In this document: piece after piece, positions 8,373 to 17,089 of the stretch
Layout of the letters: each line of letters starts with the position of its first letter
Position numbering within the stretch: position 1 is the first letter of the stretch
Source: Streptomyces griseoincarnatus
Lineage (GTDB): Bacteria > Actinomycetota > Actinomycetes > Streptomycetales > Streptomycetaceae
Direction of reading: 5' to 3'
Assembly (NCBI GenBank): GCA_014649575.1
Contig: BMTH01000001.1
Coordinates: 186,001 to 250,000, forward strand
DNA: 64,000 bases
Made by a program: the position numbers and the translations under genes
The notes under the pieces: model-generated
What the model was told of the DNA's origin: nothing
The model's database searches: none
What the model saw: only the letters and a program-made list of their open reading frames with translations

Positions 8373-9506
8373 ATGGAGTACCGGCATGCGGCGATACCGG
8401 CCGTGGCGGGCGGGCTGATGCTGACGCTGCTGCTGTGGTGGGCGGGGGCGAGCGCCGACGCGCTGGACCTGGACGGCGCCACCGGCGCGCTGGGCATCGA
8501 GACGGTGAACGCGCTGCGGTCCTGGCTGAACCCGTGGGCGTACGATCCGCGGCCCGGCGCGTCCGTGGCGGCGACGGCCGACGGCGCCAGTTACCTCGCC
8601 CTGCGCGACACGGCGATGCAGATCCGCTTCGTCGCCGTGTTCCTGTTCTACGCGGCCGGGGCCCTGCTGCTGGTCCGGCGGCTGCCCGCGGAGCGCGGCC
8701 GGGTGTGGCAGGCGCTCCTCGCCCTCTGGGCGTGGGGCGTGGTCGCGGGGACCCTCGCGGTGACCGTGTCGGCCCCGTGGATGATCGCGTCCGGCGGGCG
8801 CGGGAGTTACCGGTTCCTGCCGCAGCTCGCCGCGCTCGCCTCGGCCGGGCGGACGGTGCTGGTGCCGTTGGCGCTCGCCGCGGCGGCGTGGACGGTGTTC
8901 GTGACCCGGGTGGCGTTGCGGAACACCGAGCCACAGCCGCGCGAGGACGTGCCGGCGCGGACCGCCGTCGTCGCCGCGACCGTGGGGACCGCGGTGGTCG
9001 CGGTGTCCGTGGTGCTGCTGTCGTACCAGGCGAACGCGGCGCGGATCCAGACGATGTTCACGGGTGGCGGTCTTCTCGGCGAGCCGGGTGATCTGCTGCG
9101 GCAGTGGCTGCTGCTGAGCGCCTGGTCCGGTCCCTCGGGGGTCGGGCTGTGGGACTGGCTGCTGGTGCTGTTCGGTGACGTGCTGCTGCTCGCGGTGGTG
9201 TGGTGCGCGCTGCGGTGGCTGCCGGGGATGCTCACCCGCGTCTCGGTCCCGGCGATGGCCGTGTGCACGGTGTGCGCCGTCGTCCTGGGGCTGCTGGTGC
9301 GGCACCTGTGGCGTGTGGTGGCCGTCGACGGCGGGACCACGTCCTGGCATCTGCTCCGAGCCGCGTCCGGACTCGGTGAGGGGACGAGCGCGGCGGTGCT
9401 GTGGGGCACGCTGGCGGGCGTCACCGCCACGGTGGTGCTGCGGGTCACGGGGCGGGGAGCGGAGGCGCCCGTGCGGGCGGCGGCCGGGGACCGTTCCGGC
9501 GAGTAG
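8373..9506 (+). CDS. Multipass membrane protein of unknown function
   Basis: 377 residues. About seven hydrophobic helices: roughly residues 8-28, 85-105, 115-140, 155-175, 200-222, 260-290 and 300-325. A large non-membrane loop (about 30-80) follows helix 1. I do not recognise a family; there is no catalytic or transport signature. I start at ATG 8373, preceded by GGGGGGCGGG. It is followed 41 bases later by the MOSC gene on the same strand and could be co-transcribed with it. Confidence 0.7.
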   Translation: MEYRHAAIPAVAGGLMLTLLLWWAGASADALDLDGATGALGIETVNALRSWLNPWAYDPRPGASVAATADGASYLALRDTAMQIRFVAVFLFYAAGALLLVRRLPAERGRVWQALLALWAWGVVAGTLAVTVSAPWMIASGGRGSYRFLPQLAALASAGRTVLVPLALAAAAWTVFVTRVALRNTEPQPREDVPARTAVVAATVGTAVVAVSVVLLSYQANAARIQTMFTGGGLLGEPGDLLRQWLLLSAWSGPSGVGLWDWLLVLFGDVLLLAVVWCALRWLPGMLTRVSVPAMAVCTVCAVVLGLLVRHLWRVVAVDGGTTSWHLLRAASGLGEGTSAAVLWGTLAGVTATVVLRVTGRGAEAPVRAAAGDRSGE

Positions 9507-9547
9507 GGTCGGTGCGGCCGTGTCCGCCGGAGCCGACGAGGAAGCGC

Positions 9548-10063
9548 ATGATCGACGTCGAGGTGGTGCAGCTTCTGGTGTCGCCCGCGCACCGGCTGGC
9601 GGGGCGGCCCTCGGAGGGGCCCGCGCCCGGTCCGGACGACGAACGCGTCACGCGCGCCGAGGTGCGGGCGGGTCTGGGGCTGGTGGGCGACCGCTACTTC
9701 GCTCAGGCCGCGCACCGGGACGCCTCCGTGACGATGATGTCCGTGGAGAACCTCCCCACGGACATCGCTCCCGCCGTCGGTCTGCGGGAGACCCGGCGCA
9801 ACGTGCTCCTGCGGGGCGTCGACGTCGACGCGCTGGTGGGGGCGACGGTGAGTCTGGACTGCGGGGAGGGCCCGGTGCGGTTCTCGCTGAACCGTCCGGC
9901 GCGGCCCTGCGCGTGGATGAACGCGACCGTCGGCCCGGGCGCCCAGAAGGCGCTCAGGGACAAGGGCGGGGTGCGGTGCACTCCGCTCGACGACGGCGTC
10001 CTCCTCGTCGGGCCGGCCCGGTTCGAGGTGCTGTCCGAGCCGGCCCCGCGTCGGAGGGCGTAG
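9548..10063 (+). CDS. MOSC domain-containing protein
   Basis: 171 residues. MOSC (molybdenum cofactor sulfurase C-terminal) features include the N-terminal QLLVSPAHRLAGRP, GLVGDRYF, SVTMMSVENL and RETRRNVLLRGVDVDALVG, then RPARPCAWMNATV with the conserved Cys, and GGVRC. MOSC proteins carry sulfur or reduce N-hydroxylated compounds using molybdenum cofactor. This one is a stand-alone cytoplasmic domain of the YiiM size class. GAGGAAGC precedes the ATG. A molybdopterin oxidoreductase lies at 16.4-17.0 kb but is too far away to imply an operon. Confidence 0.85.
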   Translation: MIDVEVVQLLVSPAHRLAGRPSEGPAPGPDDERVTRAEVRAGLGLVGDRYFAQAAHRDASVTMMSVENLPTDIAPAVGLRETRRNVLLRGVDVDALVGATVSLDCGEGPVRFSLNRPARPCAWMNATVGPGAQKALRDKGGVRCTPLDDGVLLVGPARFEVLSEPAPRRRA

Positions 10064-10075
10064 GACGCGGGGGCG

Positions 10076-10606
10076 CTACTTGATCACGGCGTTGGCGCCA
10101 ATGATCACGAAGCCGATCAGCATGTCCCCCGCCCCGGCCCGCAGCGAGGCCGGCCAGGTCCGGCCGGCGCGGCGCGCGGTCCACATGCCCCATGCGGCGA
10201 GGATCAGGGTGTTGACCACGAGCGCCACCTCGACGGCGGCGGCCTCCGTCCACCAGTCGGGGACGGCGAAGAGCAGAAGGACGATCGTGGGGGCCGCCGC
10301 GGCGACGACCGGCCACTCCGCGAGCATGGCGCGCAGGCCGGCCGTCAGGCCGCCGGGTTCGGCGGACATGCGGTGGGAGAGCACGTGGGCGTAGCCGTGT
10401 GCGGCCGCGGCGGCGACGGCGGTGAGCAGCACCCAGAGGGCGTCGGAGCCGGGGCTGGTCTGCTCGTCCGGTGAGTCGAGGGCGGCCGCCAGGGCGCTGG
10501 CCAGGACCAGTCCGTAGACGCCGCTGAGCAGGCGGGGTTCCGGGAGGAGCCGCTCGGCGGCGCGTGGGGCGTCCGGCTGGGGCGACGGGTGGGCGGGTTC
10601 ATGCAT
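10076..10606 (-). CDS. Small polytopic membrane protein, unknown
   Basis: 176 residues with about four to five hydrophobic segments: residues 27-43, 55-70, 95-115, 120-140 and 155-175. The N-terminus is Pro/Ala-rich and soluble. AAAAAHGYAHVLSHRM is a notable His-containing motif after the second helix. Similar integral membrane proteins occur in many streptomycetes without an assigned role. GGAGG nine bases before ATG 10606 supports the start. Convergent with the MOSC gene, 12 bases apart. Confidence 0.7.
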   Translation of the reverse strand: MHEPAHPSPQPDAPRAAERLLPEPRLLSGVYGLVLASALAAALDSPDEQTSPGSDALWVLLTAVAAAAAHGYAHVLSHRMSAEPGGLTAGLRAMLAEWPVVAAAAPTIVLLLFAVPDWWTEAAAVEVALVVNTLILAAWGMWTARRAGRTWPASLRAGAGDMLIGFVIIGANAVIK

Positions 10607-10799
10607 CGCGGGCGGCCTCCGGCGGGAGGGGCGGGACAGGGCGGCGCGACAGCATGTGAGGCGACCGGAAGGTCCGGCCGCCGCACATGCGCCGTGTTCT
10701 GGATCAACTTCCGGGCCACCCGGAGGCAACGCCCTGTGCCGCAAGCTGCCCCATTTGCCCGAGCCCGCTACGGGGACCCGCGGCGCCCGTCGGCCGCGG

Positions 10800-12203
10800 T
10801 CACCGGCCGGCGGTGCCGGTCGCCGTCCGCCGCCTGCGGGCCGCCATGACGGCGTGGACCAGCACGCCGGCGAAGAGGAACAGCACACCCTGGTGGACGG
10901 CCTGGTATCCGGCGCCGGCGACCAGCCACAGCGAGAACGCGGCGGCGACCGAGGCGACGACCAGGTCGCGGACCAGGCGGGCGCGGTCGACGCGGTCCCG
11001 CCGGCCGGAGACGAGGTGGTAGAGCTGCGCGGCCGTCGCGAGCAGGTACGGGACGGTCGCGGTGAAGGTGGTGACCAGGACCAGCGTCTCGAACACCCGG
11101 GCCGTGCCGGAGGCGTAGTTGTACACGGTGAGCAGGGAGGCGAGGAGGACGGTGACGCCGACGCCCACCGTCGGCACGCCCCGCCGCTTGCGGGCCAAGG
11201 GGGCGGGGAACAGTCCGTCCTTGGCGGCGGCGTAGGAGGTCTGGGCGCTGAGGAGGGTCCAGCCGTTGAGGCAGCCGGTCATGGAGACGAGCGCGGCGAG
11301 CGCCACGGCCCAGCCGCCCCACGCGCCGCCGAACATGCCGTTGACGGCGTCCGAGAAGGGTGCGCCGGACTCGACGAGCCGGTCGTGGGCGACCGTGCCG
11401 AAGACGGCGAGGGTGCCCAGCAGGTAGACGACCGCGGCCCCGGCGGTGCCGATGACGGTGGCGCGTCCGACGGTACGCCGGGGGTCGCGCACCTCGCCGG
11501 CGCTGACGGCGGCGGACTCCACGCCGAGGTAGGAGAAGAGCAGGATGGCGGCCGCTGCGGAGACGGCGCCCATGGCGCTCTCCCCGCCGGCCCGGAAGGG
11601 TCCGAGGTTGCCGGCGTCGAAGAAGAAGAGTCCGCCGACGGCGACGAGGAGCAACGGTACGAGCTTGAGCACCGTGGACACGACCTGCACGGCGCCGACG
11701 TAGCGGGTGCCGGCGTAGTTGGCGAGGGCGGGCAGCCATTGGACGACGAGGGCCGCGAGACAGGCGGTCCAGCGGTGTTCGCCGACGGGGATCAGCACGT
11801 CGAGGTAGCCGACGGCGGCCACGGCGAGGGCCGCGTTGGACACCCAGGTGGTGATCCAGTACGCCCAGGCGGCGAGGAACCCGGCGAAGTCGCCGAAGGC
11901 CTCACCGGCGTACACGTACGGGCCGCCGGTGCGGGGGTCGCGTTCGGCGAGGCGGCCGAAGACCAGGGCCAGGGCGATGGCGCCGACCGTCAGCACGCCG
12001 AAGGCGAGGAGGCTGATGGTGCCGTAGGGGGCGATGGAGGCCGGGAGCAGGAAGATGCCGCCGCCGATGATGTTGCCCATGACCAGTGCGGTGGCGACGG
12101 GCAGTCCGAAGCGGCGGGTGCGCCGTCCCGTGCCCTCCGGGGTCCCGTCGGGGGTGTCCTGCGGAGCCGGAGCCGGTGGGGGGACGGTCCCGGTGACGTG
12201 CAT
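10800..12203 (-). CDS. APC superfamily amino acid/polyamine antiporter (AdiC-like)
   Basis: 467 residues with 12 predicted membrane helices. The first helix carries the APC signature VMGNIIGGGIFLLPASIA. The following block (GRLAERDPRTGGPYVYAGEAFG, then AYWITTWVSNAALAVAAVGYL) closely parallels the AdiC/CadB basic amino acid antiporters. The LFSYLGVESAAVSAGEVRDPRR motif (helix 6) is the conserved substrate-gating region. Probable inner-membrane exchange of an amino acid for its decarboxylated amine or simple uptake; substrate not determinable. The start at 12203 has only a weak GAGAGG site. No decarboxylase gene is adjacent. Confidence 0.88.
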   Translation of the reverse strand: MHVTGTVPPPAPAPQDTPDGTPEGTGRRTRRFGLPVATALVMGNIIGGGIFLLPASIAPYGTISLLAFGVLTVGAIALALVFGRLAERDPRTGGPYVYAGEAFGDFAGFLAAWAYWITTWVSNAALAVAAVGYLDVLIPVGEHRWTACLAALVVQWLPALANYAGTRYVGAVQVVSTVLKLVPLLLVAVGGLFFFDAGNLGPFRAGGESAMGAVSAAAAILLFSYLGVESAAVSAGEVRDPRRTVGRATVIGTAGAAVVYLLGTLAVFGTVAHDRLVESGAPFSDAVNGMFGGAWGGWAVALAALVSMTGCLNGWTLLSAQTSYAAAKDGLFPAPLARKRRGVPTVGVGVTVLLASLLTVYNYASGTARVFETLVLVTTFTATVPYLLATAAQLYHLVSGRRDRVDRARLVRDLVVASVAAAFSLWLVAGAGYQAVHQGVLFLFAGVLVHAVMAARRRRTATGTAGR

Positions 12204-12460
12204 GGGGTGGTGCGCCTCTCGTCGAACGGATGCCCGGGATCGCCGGGCCGGAGACATGGTCGGGGACGATGACGGATCGCTCCAAATCAGGCGTAATCGT
12301 CCCGCCGGGGGCGGTGTGGCACCGAAAAGGATGCACCGTGAAGGCATCTGGACGGGCAATTGTCCGGCGGCCGGCCACGCCTTCGTCTGGCTCTGCGACG
12401 GGCGTGCCGCGGCGGTAGCGTGAGGAGCGAGCCCGTTCCCGGGCACTGCGGAGGCGGCCC

Positions 12461-13786
12461 ATGCCGACCTGGTCCTGGTCCTCCCGGTTCCAGCTGGGGC
12501 AGTACGTCAGAACCAGCCTGTGGATCCTGCCGGTGCTCGGCCTGGCCGCCGGGGCCCTGCTCGGCGAGGCGGCGCTCGCCCTGGACGACGTGGTGGGCAT
12601 CCCGACCGGCTGGCGGTACACCGCCACCACGGCCTCGGGCGTGCTGACCGCCATCGTGGGCGCCATGGTCGCCCTGCTGGGGTTCGTCGTCACGATCGGG
12701 GTGCTGGTCGTCCAGCAGGCCACCGGCACGCTGTCCCCGCGCTACATGCGCCTGTGGTACCGCAACCCGCTGCAGAAGACGGTGCTGTCCCTGTTCGCCG
12801 GCACCTTCGCCTTCGCGTTCACGCTGCTGCGCCGGATCGGTCCGGACACGGTGCCCGACCTGGGTGTCACCCTGGCCGGGCTCGGGGTCGCGGTCAGCCT
12901 GGTGATGCTGCTGGTCTACCTGAACCGGTTCGTGCACGACGTGCGTCCGGTGGCGATCGCCGACCGGGTGTGCCGCACCGGCCTGCGCGTCCTCGGCGTG
13001 TCGGTGCAGGCGCAGGGCCGCTGCGTCCTCCTCGACGAGCGGGACGACGGTCCGCCCCTGGACACGCCCGCGCAGGTGGTGCGCGCGGTGGAGGGCGGGG
13101 CGGTGCAGGGGCTGGACGTGGCCGGGCTGGTGCGGGCCGCGGCGCGGTACGACTGCGTGCTCGTGGTGGCGCACCGCGTCGGGGACTTCGTGCCTCCCGG
13201 GTCGGTTCTGCTGGAGGTCCACGGCACGCACCGCGGCCCGGCCGAGCCGCGCCGCCTCGCGGGGCTGGTGGCGCTGGGCGCCGAGCGTACCGTCGAGCAG
13301 GATCCCGCCTTCGCGCTGCGCGTGCTGGCCGACATCGCCACGCGGGCGCTGTCCTCGGCGGTGAACGACCCGACGACCGCCGTGCAGGTCCTCAACCACA
13401 TCGAGACGTTCCTGCACGGGGTCGGCCGGTCGGAGCTGCGGGGCCGGCACGTGCTGGCCGACCTGGACGGCCGGCCGCGCGTCGTGGTGCCGGGGCGCGG
13501 CTGGGAGGAGTACCTGGAGCTGGGCGTCACCGAGGCGCGCGAGTACGGTGTCGGCTCGCTCCAGGTGTGCCGGCGGCTGCGCGCCCTGCTGGACGGGCTG
13601 CTGGACGGGGTGCCGGACGCGCGGCGGCCCGCGGTGCGCCGCCAGCTCGTGCTGCTGGACGACGCCGTGGAGCGGGAGTATCCCGAGGGGATCCGCCGTA
13701 CGCTCGCCCGCACCGGGGACCGGCAGGGCATCGGGGGCGGCGGCTCCTCCCCCGACGGTCCGGCGCGGCCCGACGGCGACGTGTGA
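12461..13786 (+). CDS. DUF2254 family membrane protein
   Basis: 441 residues. Four membrane helices in the first 160 residues (about 17-36, 60-88, 105-125, 132-150) are followed by a soluble C-terminal domain. The segment GFVVTIGVLVVQQATGTLSPRYMRLWYRNP is in the conserved DUF2254 core. In the soluble part, DIATRALSSAVNDPTTAVQ is also characteristic of the family. Function is unknown; a conductance or mechanosensing role has been suggested only by topology. GGAGG precedes the ATG. It is divergent from the permease gene, with 257 bases between. Confidence 0.85.
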   Translation: MPTWSWSSRFQLGQYVRTSLWILPVLGLAAGALLGEAALALDDVVGIPTGWRYTATTASGVLTAIVGAMVALLGFVVTIGVLVVQQATGTLSPRYMRLWYRNPLQKTVLSLFAGTFAFAFTLLRRIGPDTVPDLGVTLAGLGVAVSLVMLLVYLNRFVHDVRPVAIADRVCRTGLRVLGVSVQAQGRCVLLDERDDGPPLDTPAQVVRAVEGGAVQGLDVAGLVRAAARYDCVLVVAHRVGDFVPPGSVLLEVHGTHRGPAEPRRLAGLVALGAERTVEQDPAFALRVLADIATRALSSAVNDPTTAVQVLNHIETFLHGVGRSELRGRHVLADLDGRPRVVVPGRGWEEYLELGVTEAREYGVGSLQVCRRLRALLDGLLDGVPDARRPAVRRQLVLLDDAVEREYPEGIRRTLARTGDRQGIGGGGSSPDGPARPDGDV

Positions 13787-13871
13787 GGCGGAGCGGCTCC
13801 GTTCGACCTGGGAGCGTCACGGGGTCATGCTGGAAGGAGGTCTTCCCCCCCACACGAGTCAGGGGGCCTCC

Positions 13872-14789
13872 ATGAGAGCGGTACGAGCTCACGACCGCGA
13901 CGCGCCTCTGGACGATCTCGTCGTGGAGGAGGCCCCGTACCCGTACGCGGGTGAGGGCGACGTCGTCGTGAAGGTACGGGCGGCGTGCTTCACGCCCGAT
14001 GAACTCACCTGGCCCGCCTCGTGGGTCGACCGGGCCGGCAGGCCCCGCTCCCCCGTCGTACCGGGACATGAGGTGTCGGGAGAGGTCGCCGAGGTGGCGC
14101 TCGGCACCACCGGACTGTCCGTCGGACAGCGGGTGATCGGCCTCACCGACTGGAACCGTGACGGCACCCTCGCCGAGTACGTGGCGGTGGAGGCGCGCAA
14201 TCTCACGCCGCTGCCCGCGGACGTCGACCCCGTGCGGGCGGCGGCCCTGCCGATGCCCGGACTCACCGCCTGGCAGGGGCTGTTCACGCACGGCCGGCTC
14301 GGGATCGGGCAGAGCGTCCTCGTGCACGGAGCGGGAGGGGGGGTGGGAATGGCGGCCACACAGCTCGCCCGTGACGCCGGAGCGCGTGTCCTCGGTTCGG
14401 GCCGCGCGAGGAGCAGGGACCGGGTGCTGGAACTGGGCGCGGAGGAGTTCGTCGACCTGGAACAGCCGGCGTGGGAAGAAGCCGTGGGCCTCGTCGACCT
14501 CGTATTCGACGCGGTCGGAGGGACGGTGCTCGACCGCTCGGCCGCCGTCCTCAGAGCGGGAGGCGCCCTCATCAGCATCTCCCGCCCGCCGACCGTGCGG
14601 CCCGAGAACGGCCGGGCGATGTACTTCATCGTCGAGCCCGACCGGGATGACCTCGCGCAGGTCGTCGACCGTCACCGACAGGGCCGGCTGCGGCCCCTGG
14701 TCGGGAGCGTCCGTCCGCTCGCCGAGGCGCCGGACGCGTTCCGCACGAAGTCCGGGACGGCCGGGAAGACCGTCGTCACCGTCGCGTGA
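13872..14789 (+). CDS. NADP-dependent medium-chain oxidoreductase (quinone oxidoreductase type)
   Basis: 305 residues. GroES-like N-terminal half (about 5-120: VVPGHEVSGEVAEVA, GLTDWNRDGTLAEYV), then a Rossmann half with LVHGAGGGVGMAATQLA (about 153-170) and the AVGGTVLDRS segment. The catalytic zinc Cys/His ligands of true alcohol dehydrogenases are absent, which places it with zinc-free quinone/enoyl reductases using NAD(P)H. Cytoplasmic. The ATG at 13872 follows CAGGGGGCCTCC. A GGAAGGAGG stretch at 13830-13839 lies too far upstream to serve it. A VOC gene follows 57 bases later on the same strand, possibly one unit. Confidence 0.87.
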   Translation: MRAVRAHDRDAPLDDLVVEEAPYPYAGEGDVVVKVRAACFTPDELTWPASWVDRAGRPRSPVVPGHEVSGEVAEVALGTTGLSVGQRVIGLTDWNRDGTLAEYVAVEARNLTPLPADVDPVRAAALPMPGLTAWQGLFTHGRLGIGQSVLVHGAGGGVGMAATQLARDAGARVLGSGRARSRDRVLELGAEEFVDLEQPAWEEAVGLVDLVFDAVGGTVLDRSAAVLRAGGALISISRPPTVRPENGRAMYFIVEPDRDDLAQVVDRHRQGRLRPLVGSVRPLAEAPDAFRTKSGTAGKTVVTVA

Positions 14790-14846
14790 CGCCGGTGCGC
14801 CCGTCGGGAGCGGGGGGTTCCGCAACGACGGAAAGCAGTCATTCTC

Positions 14847-15323
14847 ATGGATCTCAAGCTCGAACTCATCGTGCTGCCGGTGTCGGACGTCGACCGGGCC
14901 AAGGCCTTCTACGAGGCCATGGGCTTCCGGCTCGACCTCGACAAGGCGGCCAGCGAGGACTGGAGGGCCGTGCACTTCACCCCGCCCGGTTCGGAGTGCT
15001 CCATCATCTTCGGCAAGGGCATCACGTCCGTGCCGCCGGGCTCCGCGCAGGGCATGTACCTCGTCGTCCCCGACATCGAGAAGAGCCGCGCGGAACTCGT
15101 CGACCGCGGCATCGAGGTCAGCGAGGTCTTCCACGACGCAGGTGCCGTCTTCTACCACGGCCACGGCGGCGGGGACTTCACCCACGACCCCGCCCAGGGG
15201 CAGGGCCGGCTGCCTGGTCTCCACCCGGACCGGATGTCCTACGGCTCCTTCGCCACCTTCAGCGACCCGGACGGCAACGGCTGGGTGCTCCAGGAGGTGC
15301 AGCAGCGGCTGCCCGGCCGCTGA
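14847..15323 (+). CDS. VOC (glyoxalase/bleomycin-resistance) family protein
   Basis: 158 residues. Starts MDLKLELIVLPVSDVDRAKAF, the typical first beta-alpha unit. WRAVHFTPPGSECSIIFG, GMYLVVPDIEKSRAELVDRG and TFSDPDGNGWVLQEV complete the two beta-alpha-beta-beta-beta modules. The C-terminal E in LQEV and H48-region residues are the likely metal ligands. The long insertion with FYHGHGGGDFTHDP is characteristic of one actinobacterial VOC group. Substrate unknown. Follows the zinc-free oxidoreductase gene and ends at a strong bidirectional terminator. Confidence 0.88.
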   Translation: MDLKLELIVLPVSDVDRAKAFYEAMGFRLDLDKAASEDWRAVHFTPPGSECSIIFGKGITSVPPGSAQGMYLVVPDIEKSRAELVDRGIEVSEVFHDAGAVFYHGHGGGDFTHDPAQGQGRLPGLHPDRMSYGSFATFSDPDGNGWVLQEVQQRLPGR

Positions 15324-15356
15324 CGGGGTGTGACCCGGGCGGTGCCGACTCCGGGC

Positions 15357-15387
15357 GGCCGCCGTCCCGTCGACCGGGACGGCGGCC
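15357..15387. terminator. Bidirectional terminator between convergent operons
   Basis: Perfect 13-bp stem (15357-15369 with 15375-15387) around a TCGAC loop, located between the stops of the VOC gene (+) and the zinc-ribbon gene (-). No clear T-run on either side. Confidence 0.75.
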
Positions 15388-15408
15388 GTCACCCCGAGCT
15401 TGTGCCGT

Positions 15409-15684
15409 TCACACGGCGGGCGCCGGAAGGCGCAGATAGTCCAGTCCGCTCGCGTCGAACCAGAGGTGGCTCGGGGAGCGGACCATGCGCAGCAGCACGT
15501 CGTCGCAGCCGGGGCAGCGCAGCACCGTTCCGGGGCCGCCGAGGTAGGCGTGCGCCTCGGCCAGCCGCATCCGCAGGCCGCAGCTCTGGCACCGGCCGGA
15601 GGCCATGGTCATGTCGGCGCCGAACAGCGACTCGAGGTCGCCGGCGGCGGCGTTGCCGTCGAGGAAGCCGGGTTCGGTGGTCAT
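15409..15684 (-). CDS. DUF6510-like zinc-ribbon protein
   Basis: 91 residues. Two CxxC pairs, CQSCGL at about residues 32-35 and CPGCDDVLLRM at about 57-60, make a four-Cys zinc ribbon. The N-terminus (FLDGNAAAGDLESLFGADMT) is the conserved lead-in of a small actinobacterial family annotated DUF6510. It is last in a three-gene operon after the molybdopterin enzyme and the flavin reductase, 17 bases from the latter. The family is often found with exactly these neighbours, so an accessory role in assembling or serving that pair is likely, but this is inference. GAAGGGA precedes the ATG. Confidence 0.78.
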   Translation of the reverse strand: MTTEPGFLDGNAAAGDLESLFGADMTMASGRCQSCGLRMRLAEAHAYLGGPGTVLRCPGCDDVLLRMVRSPSHLWFDASGLDYLRLPAPAV

Positions 15685-15701
15685 GAAGTGGGTCCCTTCG
15701 C

Positions 15702-16457
15702 TCACCCGCCGGGGCCGAAGCGTTCGGTCCGTATCCGGCGGGGGTCGTGGCCGAGTGCCACGAGCAGACCGGACGCCGTCTCCACGAATCCGGTGGACCC
15801 GCAGACGTAGCAGGCCGGTTCGAAGTCCGGCGGCCACCCGCCGGCGGACAGATCGTTCGCGGTGACGCGCCCGGGCGGCCGCGGCCAGCCCTCCGGTGCG
15901 GAGCGACTGTAGAGGAAGGTCTTGTCGAGTCCCGGGTCCTGCGTCCGCAGGTCCGGGACGAACAGCTGGGATCGCGGAGTGCGGAGGCTGTACACCAGCC
16001 GGAACGGGACACGGTTGGCGAGGGCGCGCCGGGTGCGGATCATCGCCATCAGCGGCACCAGTCCTGAGCCGCCTCCCACGAGCAGCACCGGTTCCTTCTG
16101 CTCGTCGGGCCGCCACACGAACCAACCGCCCACCGGCCCGCGCAGTTCGATCACGTCCCCCACCTCGAGGACGTCCACCAGGTACGGGGAGACCTCGCCG
16201 TCGTCGATCCGTTCGAGGGTCAGCTCGACACGTTGCCCGTCGGACGCGGAGGCGATCGAGTAGCTGCGCTGCGTGCTGTAGCCGTCCTCCGCTGTGAGCC
16301 GTACGTCGACGTGCTGTCCGGGCAGGTGGCCCGGCCAGCCGGGGACGTCGAACACGAGGGTGCGGGCGGTGTCCGACTCGTCGCGCCGACCGGTGAGACG
16401 GGCCTCCAGCCAGCGCAGCCGTGCGCCTAGTCGCCCCGGTACCGCTGCTCGCGCCAT
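15702..16457 (-). CDS. FAD/NAD(P)-binding ferredoxin-reductase-type oxidoreductase
   Basis: 251 residues. The FAD-binding barrel holds the RSYSIAS motif (about residues 65-71) that contacts the flavin phosphates. The NAD(P)-binding half has LLVGGGSGLVPLMAMIR (about 125-140) and ACYVCGSTGFVE with a Cys-Gly pair near the C-terminus. No 2Fe-2S domain is attached, so electrons must pass to a separate partner. The start overlaps the end of the upstream molybdopterin oxidoreductase gene by 31 bases, which implies tight co-expression and suggests the two enzymes work as an electron-transfer pair. Confidence 0.87.
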   Translation of the reverse strand: MARAAVPGRLGARLRWLEARLTGRRDESDTARTLVFDVPGWPGHLPGQHVDVRLTAEDGYSTQRSYSIASASDGQRVELTLERIDDGEVSPYLVDVLEVGDVIELRGPVGGWFVWRPDEQKEPVLLVGGGSGLVPLMAMIRTRRALANRVPFRLVYSLRTPRSQLFVPDLRTQDPGLDKTFLYSRSAPEGWPRPPGRVTANDLSAGGWPPDFEPACYVCGSTGFVETASGLLVALGHDPRRIRTERFGPGG

Positions 16458-17026
16458 GGGTCACCGTACTCGTGGTAGCCGACGGTCTCCCAGAAGCCCA
16501 GTTCCTCCTCGTCGAGCAACTGGATGCCGCGCACCCACTTCGCGGACTTCCAGAAGTACAGGTGTGGGACGAGGAGGCGGGCGGGGCCGCCGTGTTCCGC
16601 GGGGAGTTCCTCGTCGTCGAAGCGGTGGACGATCCACGCCTTGCCGTCGAGGAGGTCCTCGACGGGAAGGTTGGTGGTGTAGTCGCCGTAGGAGCGGACC
16701 AGGGCGTACTCGGCGCCGGACTCCACGTTCGCGAGGAGGACGTCGAGGGAGACGCCCTGCCATCGGGTGCCGAACTTCGACCACTTGGTCACGCAGTGGA
16801 TGTCGACGGTGGGCGTCTCGGAGGGCAGGGCCATCAGCTCCTGCCAGTTCCACTGGTACCGGACGCCGGTCTCGGTGCGGACGGTGAACTCCCAGTCGTC
16901 GAGGCTCACCGTGGGTGTGGGGCCCGCGGACAGTACGGGGAAGCCGGTGGTCTCGTACTGACCCGGCGGCAGCTCGTGCCCCTTGTCCCGTGCCCGGCCG
17001 TGGAATCCGCGTGAAATGACGGCCAT
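16427..17026 (-). CDS. Sulfite oxidase-like molybdopterin-dependent oxidoreductase
   Basis: 199 residues. A single molybdopterin domain: the pterin/Mo-binding core has VDIHCVTKWSKFGTRWQGV, where the Cys (about residue 96) is the predicted molybdenum ligand, then YGDYTTNLPVEDLL, AEHGGPARLLVPHLYFWKSAKW and a C-terminal EYGDPWREQRY. No signal peptide and no haem domain, so it is a short cytoplasmic member related to YedY/SUOX proteins. Substrate unknown. I prefer ATG 17026 over an ATG twelve codons upstream because conservation begins there. First gene of the operon with the flavin reductase and zinc-ribbon protein. Confidence 0.88.
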   Translation of the reverse strand: MAVISRGFHGRARDKGHELPPGQYETTGFPVLSAGPTPTVSLDDWEFTVRTETGVRYQWNWQELMALPSETPTVDIHCVTKWSKFGTRWQGVSLDVLLANVESGAEYALVRSYGDYTTNLPVEDLLDGKAWIVHRFDDEELPAEHGGPARLLVPHLYFWKSAKWVRGIQLLDEEELGFWETVGYHEYGDPWREQRYRGD

Positions 17027-17089
17027 GTCGCATCCCCACTCTCGGAAGAGGGCAGTCCCCATTGTTCAGGAGTGGCCGCGGCCCGGCAT

